From Eumeta japonica (taxonomy: Eukaryota > Arthropoda > Insecta > Lepidoptera > Psychidae), in assembly GCA_005406025.1 (NCBI GenBank), contig BGZK01000746.1, forward strand, positions 62,001-126,000: a stretch of 64,000 nt of DNA, read 5' to 3'. Within the stretch, counting starts at the first letter, position 1. Each line of letters starts with the position of its first letter. The position numbers and the translations under genes were made by a program. The notes under the pieces are model-generated. The model ran no database searches and was not told the DNA's origin. It saw nothing but the letters and a program-made list of their open reading frames with translations. Below are positions 13,163 through 25,075 of the stretch, in pieces.

Positions 13163-14170
13163 GATTGACGACGTAAAAAAACAACTACGGAGAACTTTTG
13201 TATTGTTAACTATAGCAAGAGTGTGGTGTCTGACACATTTTTCGGCCTAGCTCTCATTTGTCAAGTGTCTGGAATCTAACGTACGATGAGGGACTACATT
13301 CTAAAATTACAAAGACCTATTTTAGTACAATTATTACAATTTAAAAAAAAAAATTTTTATTTAAACCCTACTTTACGTTTGTGTCTGAAATACTTTCTAT
13401 AATTTATAATATTTTATCGCTTTGATACTTTTTAAAATTTTAATACGTCATTAGCTATTATAACATTACTATATTTGTATATATTCGATATGTTTAATAC
13501 TAAAAACCTATGCTACATTCACGCAAGCAAGAGCGCGTTCGTCAGTATAAGTTTACAATTGTACGAGTTTACAACTAGAATTCGAACAAATCGACACATA
13601 TAGCTTTATCAAATTAAGCGATAGAAGCTTAAATTATACGACTCAAGAAACGGGAGTGATATCGCATACATTGCAAGAACGCGTTTTTTTTACGTGAACG
13701 CGTTCTCGAGGAAAGCGAAAAAGTTTATTCGCATGACACACCCGAAGCCTCTATTGTAAAGAACAGTATACTGAAACATTCAGGGCACTCTATTTGCAAA
13801 GTTTTGAGGCCGCGTATATAGGTTGGACTTTGCAAAGCGAGCCTCGCGAACTTTCCGTTTCGCAGTCCCATTGAATGGTTAACCGAGGCCGCCTCGGCTT
13901 ATGTGTCGGGTAGTGATAAAAAAGAGCTCACGCGTTCCAGCCGCGGGATCGAACTGAATAACAGATTTTTACATCCTAAATGATGAGGCTGTACTCTGAA
14001 ATTGAGAACGAGGAACGTCCCAGTTTATGATAATTAATCGCCTCACTTTATTATGGTTATATCGTCTATGACATCACGACCTAAATGAGTGGATATATTT
14101 TTTGAGCATTTAATAATGATAAACTAGCGTGTTATGATTTATTTAAACAAACACGTGTGGAATCTCACGT
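13163..14170. other. No gene; CpG-richer block 13680-13980
   Basis: Bases about 13680-13980 are richer in G+C (ACGTGAACGCGTTCTCGAGG, GAGGCCGCCTCGGC) than the flanking AT-rich DNA, with stops in all frames. Function unknown; possible regulatory block. Confidence 0.35.
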
Positions 14171-14299
14171 TTGATTTATGTTGTACTTAATTTCGTTTTT
14201 TACAATCCAGCTTTTTGCTTTGCACTGTTCGTACTCTATCATACGTTCTCGGTGTACAACTTCGTTCATGTATTCACCCGTTTTGGGCGCCATCTGTTT

Positions 14300-14920
14300 T
14301 AGACATATGTTTCTTCTCTACATACATAGAAATAACGATTCTGAGCGAAGCAGTATTGCCCTGAGTCGCCTGGCATCAATGATTGCCCGTTACCATTACT
14401 CGTGTCTTTGTCTTTACAGCATTTTCTATTATGTAAGGATTTACTTTCGGAAGATTCATTACCAGACGCTTGTCGAGAACATGCAGTAGCAAGCACTGTA
14501 CAACGTACGCTGACGTTCTAATCTGCTCTTCCACTACGATTTCAAATCCAACGGATTGAAAAGCAAGCATCTTTGCAAGGTTTTCAATACATCTGTTGCA
14601 CGCTACAAAGTCTGGTTTGTTATCATTTTAATGTATGCTTTGAAATGTGAGAAAAGATTTCATAAGATAATGTAGTGGAATATTTATTCAGCAGATATTA
14701 GATCTTTTAGCGAATGCTACCGAAAAGCTGATGCGGAAATTGGGTGCCGCGTACTCTATATCTGCAGTTGTGCATTCAAAGCATCCAAGCAAGTCCCATT
14801 CTTGCAGGAGAGAAATAAAGGATTCTAGAATCATCTCGGTAGCGCCTGCTATGACATTTATCCATGTATTTTTGAGCTTCTTCAGTTTTAAATTTTGTTT
14901 ATGTGTTTTTGAGTCTTTTT
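14300..14920 (-). other. Unidentified coding-like remnant
   Basis: The minus strand shows two neighbouring open stretches with balanced amino-acid composition and above-average G+C. The first, about 14890-14700, reads through WINVIAGATEMILESFISL and LQEWDLLGCFECTTADIEYA to a stop. The second, about 14610-14376, reads through DFVACNRCIENLAKMLAF and GFEIVVEEQIRTSAYVVQ. The latter follows a possible splice acceptor (ACAAACCAG) near 14607, and a possible donor (CTG|GTAATG) lies near 14456. In another frame the downstream DNA reads Ser-rich (SGNESSESKS). I do not recognise the family. It could be exons of an unknown gene, a decayed retrocopy, or chance. Confidence 0.3.
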
Positions 14921-16430
14921 AGTTAAAAAATTCGAAAAACAATTGAACCCGCAGGCCTTCCCTGAAACTTCTTATTACCTCCGAGTTCAAAGTTTTCAAA
15001 AATAAAGGAGTAGTAAATTATTGAGCTCATTATACCCAAAATATCGATTTTAATCCTTTTTCAAGCGCTTCAAACTCAAAATATAGATCTAATAATTTCT
15101 GAGATTTCGAGTTCAAACCTATACATTATTTGAAAAGATAATAATTTTTAAGCTAAGATATGTTTCGTACACGGCCTTTGATCTGCTTTAAGCAGAAAAG
15201 TATGACTAAGTATCAAACATTAATTCATCAAGAATTACACATGGTATTTTGAAACAATTTTCTTTTAGGATTTATGTTAACGTTTTCTCTCGAATAAACC
15301 ATCAGATTTTGATGCATTTCGCAATGATCGACAATTCTTTCTAAATAGAACAGCTGGTTAGACTTTGGGATTTATCGGCCGAGTAGTTTAATATTAAAAT
15401 ATTATAAAAAAACATTTTTTGAAAAATCTTTTCCAACGTTGTCTCTTGAACAGATCAGCTGATTTTTATACACCTTGCGACAGTTGATGCTACTGCTTAG
15501 GGTCAAGAGCTGATTAGATTTTGATATCGATCTTCAAAAAAATTTAAAAACTTTTGACGCACGCACACGTCGACATATAGACATCTCTCGGAAAATGATC
15601 GAAATCTATTTAGGACCCTGAAATATCAAGATCTGACGAAAATTCGATTTATGCAAATAGGATAGAAAACAAACTTGCTAATTTCGTAAAATTTCTTCAA
15701 ATTTCATAGCGAGAATCTAAAAGATTCTGAACAAAATTTCGTATAATACTCGCTTCAATGCAGAATCCTTGCAGAAATTGATACTGAACAGGAGTTGATT
15801 TATTATACCCCTTCGAAAAAAAACCTATGTCCATTAACAGATTTTTAGATGTCTAATTACTGAGCAAGATATATCTACAGTTTTTGAAACTAAAAATGCT
15901 TTTAAACGTGATACGATTAACAGGTGACAAGTCAATCGAAAGAAGATTTAAACAACATTGAAAACCTACTAAATAGATGACTTTTAAATTTGTTATTCCC
16001 ATAGTGTTATCAATGCAAAAAAGTTGTTTTATTTTTAATCAAAACGTTTTAATATACTATTAAAATGACACCACCACAACTTATTACGAAAATGTCATTG
16101 ATTTGCCAATTTATCAGGGAAAGTTATCGTATGTAAGTAAACACTGATATTAATTTAAAGGTATTATAGTGTTTTAAAATATACACAGTGTGTTTAATTA
16201 TATTTTATAGTTAGGAAATTTTTACTCATTATCTGTTTGTGAATGCCGTTATTGTGTGTCGATCCTATAACGGTTCATATTATTAATTGCATTGGCTCAG
16301 TGATGTTACAGAGTCAGTGCAATAAATAATACGAATCTTTTGTATGCTTATTTAACTTTTTTTTTTCAAACGTTCACCTTAAACTATAATTTGATAGCGG
16401 TAACCAACGTAGACGACAATTCTACGTCAT
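14921..16430. other. No gene recognised
   Basis: AT-rich DNA with frequent GAGTTC/GAGCTC and AACTCAAAATAT words, perhaps a diverged relative of the TTTTGAGCTC-rich repeat at 25.3 kb. No ends or coding signal could be defined. Confidence 0.3.
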
Positions 16431-16590
16431 AAGTTAAACCTCGATCCAGCCCCTGAGACGCCTGACGCGACGCGATAAACATGGCGCAATGCGCGGGCGG
16501 CGGCCATTTTAAAATTTAATGTCGTTTTAAATTCAACATCACGGCGCATGTCTATTACGCGATAGGAAATCTGGCGCTAACTTTTCTGTC
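16431..16590. other. Short CpG-rich block
   Basis: GACGCGACGCGATAAACATG and GCGCAATGCGCGGGCGGCGG make this the most CpG-dense segment for several kilobases. Only a 12-codon frame starts at the ATG, so it is probably non-coding. Confidence 0.35.
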
Positions 16591-16953
16591 ATCCTGATGT
16601 GTTACTAGTGCGAATCTATTTGTATGTCTAATTAAATGTACGGTCGAATTAAATATTGTCTACTAAAAATAAACACCAATACCGTAATCATAAAAATAAG
16701 AAACGGAATTACTGAGATATTCCCTTGTCGATATCAAGCACGACATAATTGAGCTATCTGAAGTAAGAAGAAATATAAATGACGTTATTGTATTTTATGT
16801 AAACTATATATTTTGCTAGACGGAGAATATAAAGGACTGCATGTTGTTGACTCTTTATCAAAAACTATATTGAAAACTATGCCGGAATATTAGAAACAGT
16901 CTGCTTGTAAAATATTAGATTTAGAAAAATTAAACTGTCAATCATACTAGGTA

Positions 16954-17080
16954 GTGTACGTCCGCACCCAAGAAGCTACGGATGAGGACATCGACATATT
17001 TTACGACCAAATAGAGCTAGCTAGAAGACGGACAAATGGAAAACATGTACTGATGAGCGACTTTAATGCAAAGAAAACCT
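16954..17080 (+). pseudogene. LINE endonuclease fragment (RTE-like)
   Basis: An open stretch reads VYVRTQEATDEDIDIFYDQI, then ELARRR, then HVLMSDFNAK. This is the pattern of the apurinic/apyrimidinic-type endonuclease of RTE-like non-LTR retrotransposons (VYAPT..., DEE...FY..L, MGDFNAKVG), with the catalytic Asp and Asn of the DFNA motif still present and the preceding Gly changed to Ser. Only about 42 residues survive; no reverse transcriptase follows. It is a short decayed insertion with no function of its own. Confidence 0.75.
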
Positions 17081-17387
17081 GGCGAAAGTACCGGATTTCT
17101 ATCGGTGTAGTCTACTATGGATAATATTTATGCTCTGGATTAAATAGTAATATTCTTTCAACTGTTGTGCTATATGTAATAGTTAGCATATTATATATAT
17201 ACGTTACAACATTTATTAATCTTATCTCATGTTATAACCAACTGAGATCTAACCTTGTACAAGTATAAATGTGCAAGTTTACTATTAGCTAGCTCATCAA
17301 GCGAACTGTGAACGCTGCTAAGTAATATAATGCAAAATCATGCGCGGACTAAAATCTAATGGGATTATAATAAACTATGCAATTTTT

Positions 17388-17408
17388 GTATATATATATA
17401 TATATATG
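17388..17408. repeat. (TA)n microsatellite
   Basis: Simple TA run of about 20 bases within AT-rich DNA. Confidence 0.85.
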
Positions 17409-17884
17409 GTTCTCATACGTTATAAACTAAACCTAAAACTTTATTTTTCATTTTTCTAAGGGCTAATGAAATTTATTTTTTACTATCCTTCAAAGTTAAT
17501 TTTATTAATATATTCGGACTAGATACATCGATTTCATATATCAATGTATCAAAAATGAAACTATTTTTTAAATTTAGCGATGTAATTTTTTTGTGACTTA
17601 TACATATTTAAAAATCCTTGTTTGAGATGAAATATTAAACTATTATAAAATTTATTTTTACTGTTTTCATGTTCAATAATAACAAAAAAAGATCATTAAA
17701 TAATATTTTATAAGATACGGCTTAACATCTATTCCTTTAAATTGTTACAGGAAAATTCCTAAATTCCATTTGTATTTCAGGAAAGCTATGATACATTCGT
17801 GAATGAGACAGCTGTACTTTTGATTTAGTTATCCACTTTCTTTATAAGGGACAGCTATAAGACTATATGTGGTTTTGTAAAATA

Positions 17885-18610
17885 AAATTATGTATTTTTA
17901 GGGTTCCGAGCGAAAATTGGAAAAACGGAACCTTTATAGTTTCGTCATGTATGTCCGTCGGTCCGCATGTCACAGGTATTTTTTTAAAAAACCACCAAAA
18001 GCATGTAGATGAAATTTATAGCGTACGTGTCTTGTGGAAGTCGCTACTTTGTGTGGTAGTTAAATAACAAAAGTAAATATTCATTTAACAGAAGACGAAA
18101 AAAATTTTTTTCAACAAACATCAACGTGTGGCACACATTGACAGTTCTTTTAAAATCACTAAGATTTGTAAGCAATTTTTCTGATTACGTGAATAATTTC
18201 GGAAATATCGCTCCAAAAGTTGTTGAAATTGTGTCCCTCCCTTCATTTTTGAAACCGTACGTTCAAAGAATATAAACAATATATAAAAATAATACTCTAT
18301 AAATATTTTCAATAAAAATTGTTTTGCATATCATCGGATATATTGTTTTTGAGTTATTGTCGAAAAACTGCGCTCTCAGCAAAAGGACGTAAGTGCTATG
18401 AACAGACGCTCTTTTGCTGGTGCACCTTAGACTAGTTTCAGAGTAATAGTCGACATACCTACTACTTGTTTTTCTAGTTATAGGCAACTAAAGTACTTAT
18501 AAATATTCTATGCGGGAAACATATATAAAGTGTTACAACGTGCTGTTTTCGTTTGTAGTGCATTTCTTTGTAATAATGGCTTAGGAACCCTATAATGAGC
18601 ACGTTTAAGT
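17885..18610 (+). repeat. GGTTCCG dispersed repeat, copy 1
   Basis: Starts at AGGGTTCCGAGCGAAAATTG and ends near AGGAACCCTATAATGAGCAC. It aligns by eye along its whole length with 56110-56815 (shared words: TTTATAGTTTCGTCATGT/TTTATAGTTATGTCATGT, CTCAGCAAAAGGACGTAAGT/CTCAACAAAAGGACGTAAGT, GTAATAGTCGACATACCTA). The start and end words are nearly complementary (GGTTCC.../...GGAACC), as usual in this lepidopteran family. No protein is encoded. Confidence 0.75.
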
Positions 18611-18899
18611 TATTCATGATTCGATAAAGAATAGGTGACATTTTTTAAATATTACTTTTAAAGCTCTTGTATCCAAGAAAAAACTGAAAAAAAGATATTA
18701 TAGAAATTTATCTAACAGTTATTTACTATATATACAGAGAAACGTAAGGGATTCATAGCGCCATATCAAATATACATAGAATCAGGTTTTGCAAGAAAAA
18801 GTTAGAAAAGAATCTTTGAAGGCATAAAATTCATTATATTTGTAACCGGTTCTGATAATAGTTTCCTTACAACATATTTTATCAAAAAATATAAAGCTT

Positions 18900-19335
18900 T
18901 TAAAATCGGACATCTATATGTCTGTTTTAATATTATTTTCAGTAATGTATTTTTTTTTAATATTAAAAACGAAAGAAAAGCAAGAACAGAAAAAGGAAGC
19001 GATTCTAGGAGAAGTAAACGACAAGGAAATGCGTAAATAATAATTTACGCATTTAATTGGACGGACGTTTGCGTGAACATAAAATGTTCCTTCGCCTTTT
19101 GTATGGAAAGACCTCGCCGTCAATCCTAATTTCGGTCCTGTTTCCAATTCTGGTTCCAATATTCTGGTTCTCGATTCGATCCCGGTCACGCTCTTGATTC
19201 TGATCTCGACACAACACTAGGGTTCGACCCCGGTTCTCTCTATTCACAATTCCGGTCCCGGTCCTGGCTTTCGTTTCTGTTCTTTGCCGCTCTTTACGAT
19301 TCCGATACCGCTCACGGTTTTAATTTGTACGAACC
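18900..19335. repeat. Degenerate GGTTCC/GATTCC low-complexity tract
   Basis: From 19130 the sequence is a worn series of TCCGGTCCCGGTCC, TCTGGTTCTCGATTCG and similar words. The frames crossing it on the minus strand are Arg/Asn/Asp/Glu-rich (QNQERDRDRIENQN) and are by-products of the repeat. The left part (18960-19040) is purine-rich. The arrangement parallels 4230-4400. Confidence 0.5.
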
Positions 19336-21040
19336 CAGTACAAATGCTAGTATCAAAATAAAAAAATAGGCTATATCACTTTGAGATAGTGTAGCTTTCT
19401 ATGTGTGAAATAATTTGTAGCACGTGCCCGCCGAGCGACCCGACCGTCCGTTTAGCTCCGGCTGCGAATTATTTTTTTAGTTGCGCATCATATTGATTAG
19501 GGTAAGGTGACATAGTGTAAAATACAATTATAATCTAAATTTAATGCCCGTGACCACTAACATGCTTATCTGGATAATGATTAATAATCAATAAGGGAAA
19601 CAGTGTTGTGAGTAATATTTAATTACAATTTTAAAGATAAATATGATTATTACGAGCCTACGGTTCGGAGATAGAGATATGGTATCGCGAAATTTTCTCT
19701 AAGATTTTCGTAAAACTGCAATTCCCTAATGCATAATTTTCATGTATCTCTGAAGGTTAACCTATGTAAGTCATCAAAATTGATTTTTTAGGGACTTGGT
19801 TAGATAGTATTGATTTTTTCTTACTTACATAAAAGCAAACTAGGATATATTTCATATTAACTTTCCTTAAAAAAATATCGAATTGTTAGTGGAAAGTACA
19901 ACAAAATCCGTTGGGTAGTTTAGGAGTTAGCGGACAAACAGACATACAAACCCGAAAAGGGACTTCGTTTCATGCTCTCTAGAGATTAAGATTTTGTATT
20001 CACGGGCCACACTTGGACGTGATCGAGTAATATTTCAACTAAATATTATAATTTATATTGGCGGTTACTGTAAGTATCAACTTTGATCAGAATTTTCTGT
20101 CTAATTGTTGTGAATATATTTGTGTGTATTATGTACGTGTATCATTGTATTAACAACATTTATCGTATTACATTTTTGAGCTAAGTTTGTTATATATAAA
20201 AAGTTTGTTTGTTAAATAGAAAAAGTTACATATCCTAACAGATATAAATGTAAACAGATTAATACAGAGTATTCTACTTTGAAAATCATCAGCGACATTC
20301 ATGGTCTAACCTGTTATGTTTTAATATAATTTTAACTAATTACGAGTATAAAATACATGTTGTACGTTTCTAGCGAGCATAGAATATTACTACTTACATA
20401 ATATATAATCATAATCCGTTCAGTAGATTTTCTTGTGTAAAATATATCTGAATATGTGAGACAGAAAAAATACTTATATATCATTTTCTATCATAGAAAC
20501 GTAAATGTTTTAAATAATATCCAAGTTAAATTAATACTGTTTATTACACTTGTGCAGTTTAAACTGTTATTGCAGATTTTTATTCAACAATCCTAAGGCT
20601 TGGTATCTAATAAAAAGGCAATTTCATATTTCAAATTAAAATTCTACTTTATATATGTATATAGATATAAAAATATATAGATCGTAAACAAGTGCATATT
20701 ACAAGGTAATATACTTGACATTCTCTTATAAATAAAGGAACATGTTGCGAGCCATAAATAGGCACGGTCTATGAATAATTTAAAGGATAATTATCAAGGT
20801 ATAAGGGACGAACTGAACAGGTTTGAGCGTCATTATTATAAAAGTTAAAGAATTTAACATCTTAGAAAATCCTATGTTGACCAAACTGATGGCATATCCT
20901 AGAAGGGTCTTTTCAATAAAATAACCAAAAGAAGATAACGTAAACTAAAGGTCTTGTGTACAAGATTTTTAATATGTGTAGTAGTGACAGTGACGTAATA
21001 TGTGATTTTGACGTTTTTTCCTTCCATTATTACAATTTAT
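19336..21040. other. No gene recognised
   Basis: AT-rich DNA. About 19890-19965 (AAATCCGTTGGGTAGTTTAG, GGACAAACAGACATACAAAC) is a fragment of a common repeat tail. Bases 19420-19465 form a small GC-rich patch. Nothing else could be supported. Confidence 0.4.
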
Positions 21041-21445
21041 AATAAAAAAAGGGCAAGTGCGAGAAGGACTCGTTTTCTGAGGGTTCCGTACCGTAACCTT
21101 TTCTTAAAAGACTATTTTTTATTTTTCTAGAAATGTTTATTACTTTCTGATTTTTGAACGTCTTCAATATTCGTAACTAACAGTTGAAAACCTTCTTCAA
21201 TACATCAGTCTACACAAAAAGTCGATACTTCTAGTTCATATTTTGGGTCGACATAAAGCTTGAATTTTTCACATCTCTCCAAAAAAACCGTGAATATTCG
21301 TACTTTATTCCATTTTAACTTAATATTACTAGTTGTTTATGAAAAACGGCTTTTAATAGAGGGATAAACAGACACATGGACAATGAAGTGATTATATAAG
21401 GATTTCCTTTTACCTTTTCAGGAGCCCTAAAATGGCAACCGCTTT
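21040..21445 (+). repeat. Dispersed lepidopteran repeat (GGGTTCCGTACC type)
   Basis: Begins GGGCAAGTGCGAGAAGGACTC and GAGGGTTCCGTACCGTAAC, the usual opening of this family, and ends near CAGGAGCCCTAAAATGGCAA. It is non-coding. Confidence 0.7.
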
Positions 21446-22490
21446 TTAGAATTTCACAAATGATTTATTTTGGATACATTTTGGATTACATTACAATACG
21501 TTTTGTATTAGAATCAAAGCAATAAATAAAAAAATGTTTGTCTATATATTGTTTGATATTTAAATAATAAAAGTTTCTATATAGAAATAAAATAAGACCA
21601 TTTCTTGTACTTCAAAATTAACGGCGAGAATGCTGTTCGAATGCCTCCGATATTACAAGGAGATTATAAGAAGCGTTGGAATTTTATTACGTGCCATAAA
21701 AGCGATTTGCATTAACAGTGTGACTTTTCATTAATGCTATGGGAGCTCATAGGATTTGACTACCCACTTTGCATATAAACTGCTTATATAGTAAAATAAT
21801 TTGTCTTGTACATTGAGGATTATGTATAAATTGGGTAAAAATTTGTATAAAAGTATTTCATTATCTTTTAAAGACGCAATTGTTGCGTTAATGCAAGAAT
21901 TGTCACACTCCTTACCTATAGGTACCCTTTCGGAATCGTTTTGTATGAAATTGTGAAGATGCAATACGTGGGTCTTATTCATATTTTTTTGAAGAATCTT
22001 AAAAAAACAATTACGGGTTTTGAAATTGCAATTGTGTGGGAGTTGGTTAAGTTTTGATTGATGTGGATTGCCAATTGTTCTTTCATCGAGATGGTCACGT
22101 TGTACGTTTTATGACATCATTTTGAAAATTATAAGTCATAAGCATTATAATGAATTTAAATCGAGATTTCACGCCATGATTTTTTATAATTTTCGCTGTG
22201 CATTTCGCTGTTTATGTAATCAAGAAAATTGTTACCATACACGATTCATCTATGCATCGTTGAATAGAAAAAAATCGCCATTACTCAGGGTAACTCAAGC
22301 AACTAGGTGGTGCCAGTGTCACGTGACGCACACCGCAGTTTAAGCTAAAAATTGAGACTTATAATGATTTCTTTCGTTTATTAGTCGCTAATAAGTGAAC
22401 AGATTAAGATGATAGTGGTTGCGTTAGTTAGAATCGGTAGCTAATGCATCTAATGTCAATATCATTAATAAGTAATTAGTGGCAATCAAT
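21446..22490. other. No gene recognised
   Basis: AT-rich DNA with small frames (21737-21982 minus; 22068-22343 plus) that show no known motif and are probably chance. The part after about 22330 may belong to the LTR-like segment described next. Confidence 0.3.
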
Positions 22491-22493
22491 TCG

Positions 22494-22860
22494 TTACAGT
22501 GGATTTAATATTAATTTTATTGAAAAAATTAGAATATTTAACATGTGGCGCCTCCCAAACATACCATTATGCGTTAAAAACAGCGAAAAGTGGCAAAAAA
22601 AGACGAAAGGAGGGCGTAGGACCTCTACCATAGACAGCTGCGTTGACTGAACGATGCCAAAAAGAAGGGAGTTCACCATATCGAGGCAAGTGCAGGAGCC
22701 ACAATCGTATCGTAATGCTACTGCATCAAGCGGATCGTCGCGACCCACAATTAAATCAGACGAGTCACCTGAATCGCGCCGTAATGCTACTGGATCAAGC
22801 GGATTGTCGCAATCCAGAATCAAGTCAGCCAAGTCACCTCTGACCTGTGGTGTCTAGTAC
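22494..22860 (+). mobile_element. Possible LTR-retroelement remnant with 69-bp duplication
   Basis: AATATTTAACATGTGGCGCC at about 22535-22555 has the layout of an LTR end (..CA) followed by a tRNA primer-binding site starting TGGCGCC. An AATAAAA-like word lies in the preceding AT-rich part on the minus strand only, so the LTR reading is weak. Downstream a frame from ATG 22654 (+) carries two in-frame copies of a 69-base unit (CGTAATGCTACTG[C/G]ATCAAGCGG at 22711 and 22780), giving 23-residue repeats around RNAT.SSG. This could be a gag start; it is cut off at about 22857. Confidence 0.3.
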
Positions 22861-22879
22861 CAGCCACCCCGACTTTTGC

Positions 22880-23058
22880 GTATACATCTGAATGTTCGGA
22901 AATTTAACACTCGACGGGTACCCTATGATTTAACGAGTGACCAGAAACGACTGCGTGTGGAGTGGTATCGCAGAGTGATGAAAAAATATAACGGAGGGCA
23001 ATCGTTGGCTCTATATAATGAGCGAATTTATTTCGAAGAACAACAAATACACCGTTAA
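22880..23058 (+). pseudogene. mariner transposase fragment of a second subfamily
   Basis: The frame reads HLNVRKFNTRRVPYDLTSDQ, KRLRVEWYRRVMKKYNGG. This corresponds to the segment (HLxxRKxCTRWVPHxLTxxQKxxRVxWCxxML) just upstream of the first catalytic Asp in SETMAR-like mariners. It differs clearly from the transposase of copies A-C. The TGDE catalytic block is missing, so only about 40 recognisable residues remain. Confidence 0.7.
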
Positions 23059-23834
23059 CTTATTAATGAGAATTCAGAAATTTTCAGCATTGCCCACGTA
23101 TTAAAAGCTTCATTTCAGTGAGTTTCTCGAAACTAATTTTAATCATTAATCAAATTTTATACTCTCGATGTTTGATCAAGGTTACGGCGTTAAAAGAACA
23201 ACAAAAACATTATTAAATACAAACTAAGTATTAATAAAATGTGGGAGTTGAACAAATGAACGAGTTAGTTCAAGCGGGTTTTTGTTTTGATTACAAACGT
23301 CGAGAAGTTTTATAGATATATTGAAGGTTAAAAGTGCCTAAATTGTTTTTCTAACGGTTTATCACGTGGTTTTGTTTATTCTGTAAACATCCGATTTATT
23401 GACAATTACTCCTATTTGCAATGTTTGAGACTATACGCCACTTTTTCGCCAATTTCCAAAATCGTATCATAGTAATCTTTTATTTTATTATTGTTTCTCT
23501 TTACTAAGTGTTTATCTTTTGCTGGCGTATATTGATTTTCATAGTAATAGTTCTTTGCATTCTGTCATTAGTGTATAAGTGCATGTTAGAGGTATGGTAC
23601 ATATATTAATTAATTTTAAATTGCTAATTAAATAGAGTGGGCATTAGTATTCAACGACGTCATTGTTTGCTAGCGCCGTATAGAATAATGTTAAAGTCCG
23701 TTTTGCAAGAAAAAGATGGCATACAATTTTTGATGGCCTTGACCTTGGCGCATTGTTTTTTTAAAGTGATTTTGATTTCAGTTTTGGTCATCATGTCGAA
23801 TCAGCTCACATAATTCATCAACAAATATAATATT
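23059..23834. other. No gene recognised
   Basis: AT-rich DNA between a mariner fragment and a short dispersed repeat; I searched it for an upstream exon of the RAD52-like relic and found none. Confidence 0.4.
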
Positions 23835-23965
23835 CTATTTATATATGTATAAGCAAAGTTTGTTTTGTTTGTCCGAGGTAAACTCAAAAACTACTGAACC
23901 GATCGGCGTGGGTCCACGACCATTCGACGCGGAATTAATTGTAGATGGTTAAAGGTTATGTATTT
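23835..23965 (+). repeat. Truncated ACTAGCTGT-family repeat
   Basis: ATATGTATAAGCAAAGTTTG, CTACTGAACCGATCGGCG and ACCATTCGACGCGGAATT match, in reverse orientation, the element at 32353-32555 and the common lepidopteran family that ends in GCGGGCGGGAACAGCTAGT. The copy stops before that terminus, about 200 bases upstream of the RAD52-like relic. Confidence 0.65.
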
Positions 23966-24173
23966 TTCTTAATTTCATCAACTTTGCCACTTTTTTTTCA
24001 ATTTATTTGTGTAATCCGCTTTCGCGCGACACTCGCGCCACTCTCGCGCGACCCCCCGTTTTCTGGCTCATAATAGAGAAAAAATATTTGACATAACCTC
24101 TATATTTCTATAAGTTGCCGTAGAAACAGCTATAGTCATTTGATTTTTTTTAATATAACCTAAATGTTTAAAG

Positions 24174-24719
24174 ATGGCTAGTAAAGAAAGTATTGAAAGT
24201 TTATGTTTGTGTGCTGATCATGTGTTTGGATATGATAATTGGTCATATGAGATTTAATCTCAAACTATGGGTAAGTTATATTTTTTTAAAATGATTTAAA
24301 AAATAATCTGATTGAACTTTTCGATAAAATTTTAGTTTTGCAATTTTTATGAACTTCTTGATATATGAATTATTTATAAATTATTATAAAACAGAAAATA
24401 AATCAAGAAAGTGTTACATTGGATGTATTACAATAGTTAGAGTTTCTTTGAGAGATGGAAGATTCCACGAAGGGATCGGCTGCTACAAAGAGATTGATAA
24501 TGAAAGCGAAGTCGGTTTAACAGAAATTGGAAAGGTAAATTTATAATGCATATATATTATTATTATTACATAATTACATAATAATAAAAACTATTACACT
24601 ATAATTATGGAACCTTAATATAAAATTAATAAATGTTATCCGATTTATTTAGAAATCATTAACTGATGGAATTTTCAATACTTTACTCTTTTTTGAAGAG
24701 ATTGAAACTTATTGAGAAC
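24174..24719 (+). pseudogene. RAD52/Rad22-family relic, three exons, broken
   Basis: RAD52 anneals single-stranded DNA and supports recombination repair in the nucleus. Exon 1 (24174-24270) encodes ..LCADHVFGYDNWSYEI, matching the family block LANEMFGYNGWAHSI. It ends ATGG|GTAAGT. Exon 2 (24395-24534) follows TTATAAAACAG and encodes YIGCITIVRVSLRDGRFHEG IG, matching (V)GCxAxVRVxLKDGxxHEDIG. It ends AAG|GTAAAT. Exon 3 (from 24653) follows ATTTATTTAG and encodes KKSLTDG, matching KEAVTDG. All junction phases agree. Damage: TAA at 24255-24257, and a 22-base insertion (24671-24692) after TDG, beyond which LKRLKLIEN (24693-24719) continues like LKRALRSFGN in another frame. The N-terminal exon and the C-terminal half were not found. 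The family call rests on three ordered motifs. Whether it is a dying host gene or transferred is unknown. Confidence 0.72.
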
Positions 24720-24869
24720 GTAAAAATAACGAAAGAATGATTCGCTTAATGAAAATAGAGGAAAAACAAAAAGAATGGAAATTAAAAAGTTAATTTTCGC
24801 TTATCAATTAACTATTGTATTATGTTATTTATTTAGAAAATTGTTGAAATACAGATAATGATATTTTTA

Positions 24870-25075
24870 TCAGGAGAGGCTGAACAGAAGAAAGGAGCAG
24901 GACAAGAAGAAGTGGAACAGAAGTCAGGGGTTGAAGAAGAGGAGATGGAGACCAGGAACCAACAAGAAGAAAAGAAAAAAAGATTTATCATAGAATGAAT
25001 GAAAAAAAAAAGATTGAGAAAATTATAAATAAGAGATTATTTAATATATAAAAAAGTAAGTTGAAAAATAAACAA
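24870..25075 (+). other. Purine-rich tract with polyadenylation signal
   Basis: A possible acceptor (TTTTTATCAG, ending about 24873) precedes a purine-rich stretch readable either as a basic frame (RLNRRKEQDKKKWNRSQG) or an acidic one (EAEQKKGAGQEEVEQKSG). AATAAA occurs at 25067-25072. It could be a last exon and 3' UTR of the RAD52-like relic just upstream, or merely low-complexity DNA; I cannot tell. Confidence 0.3.
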
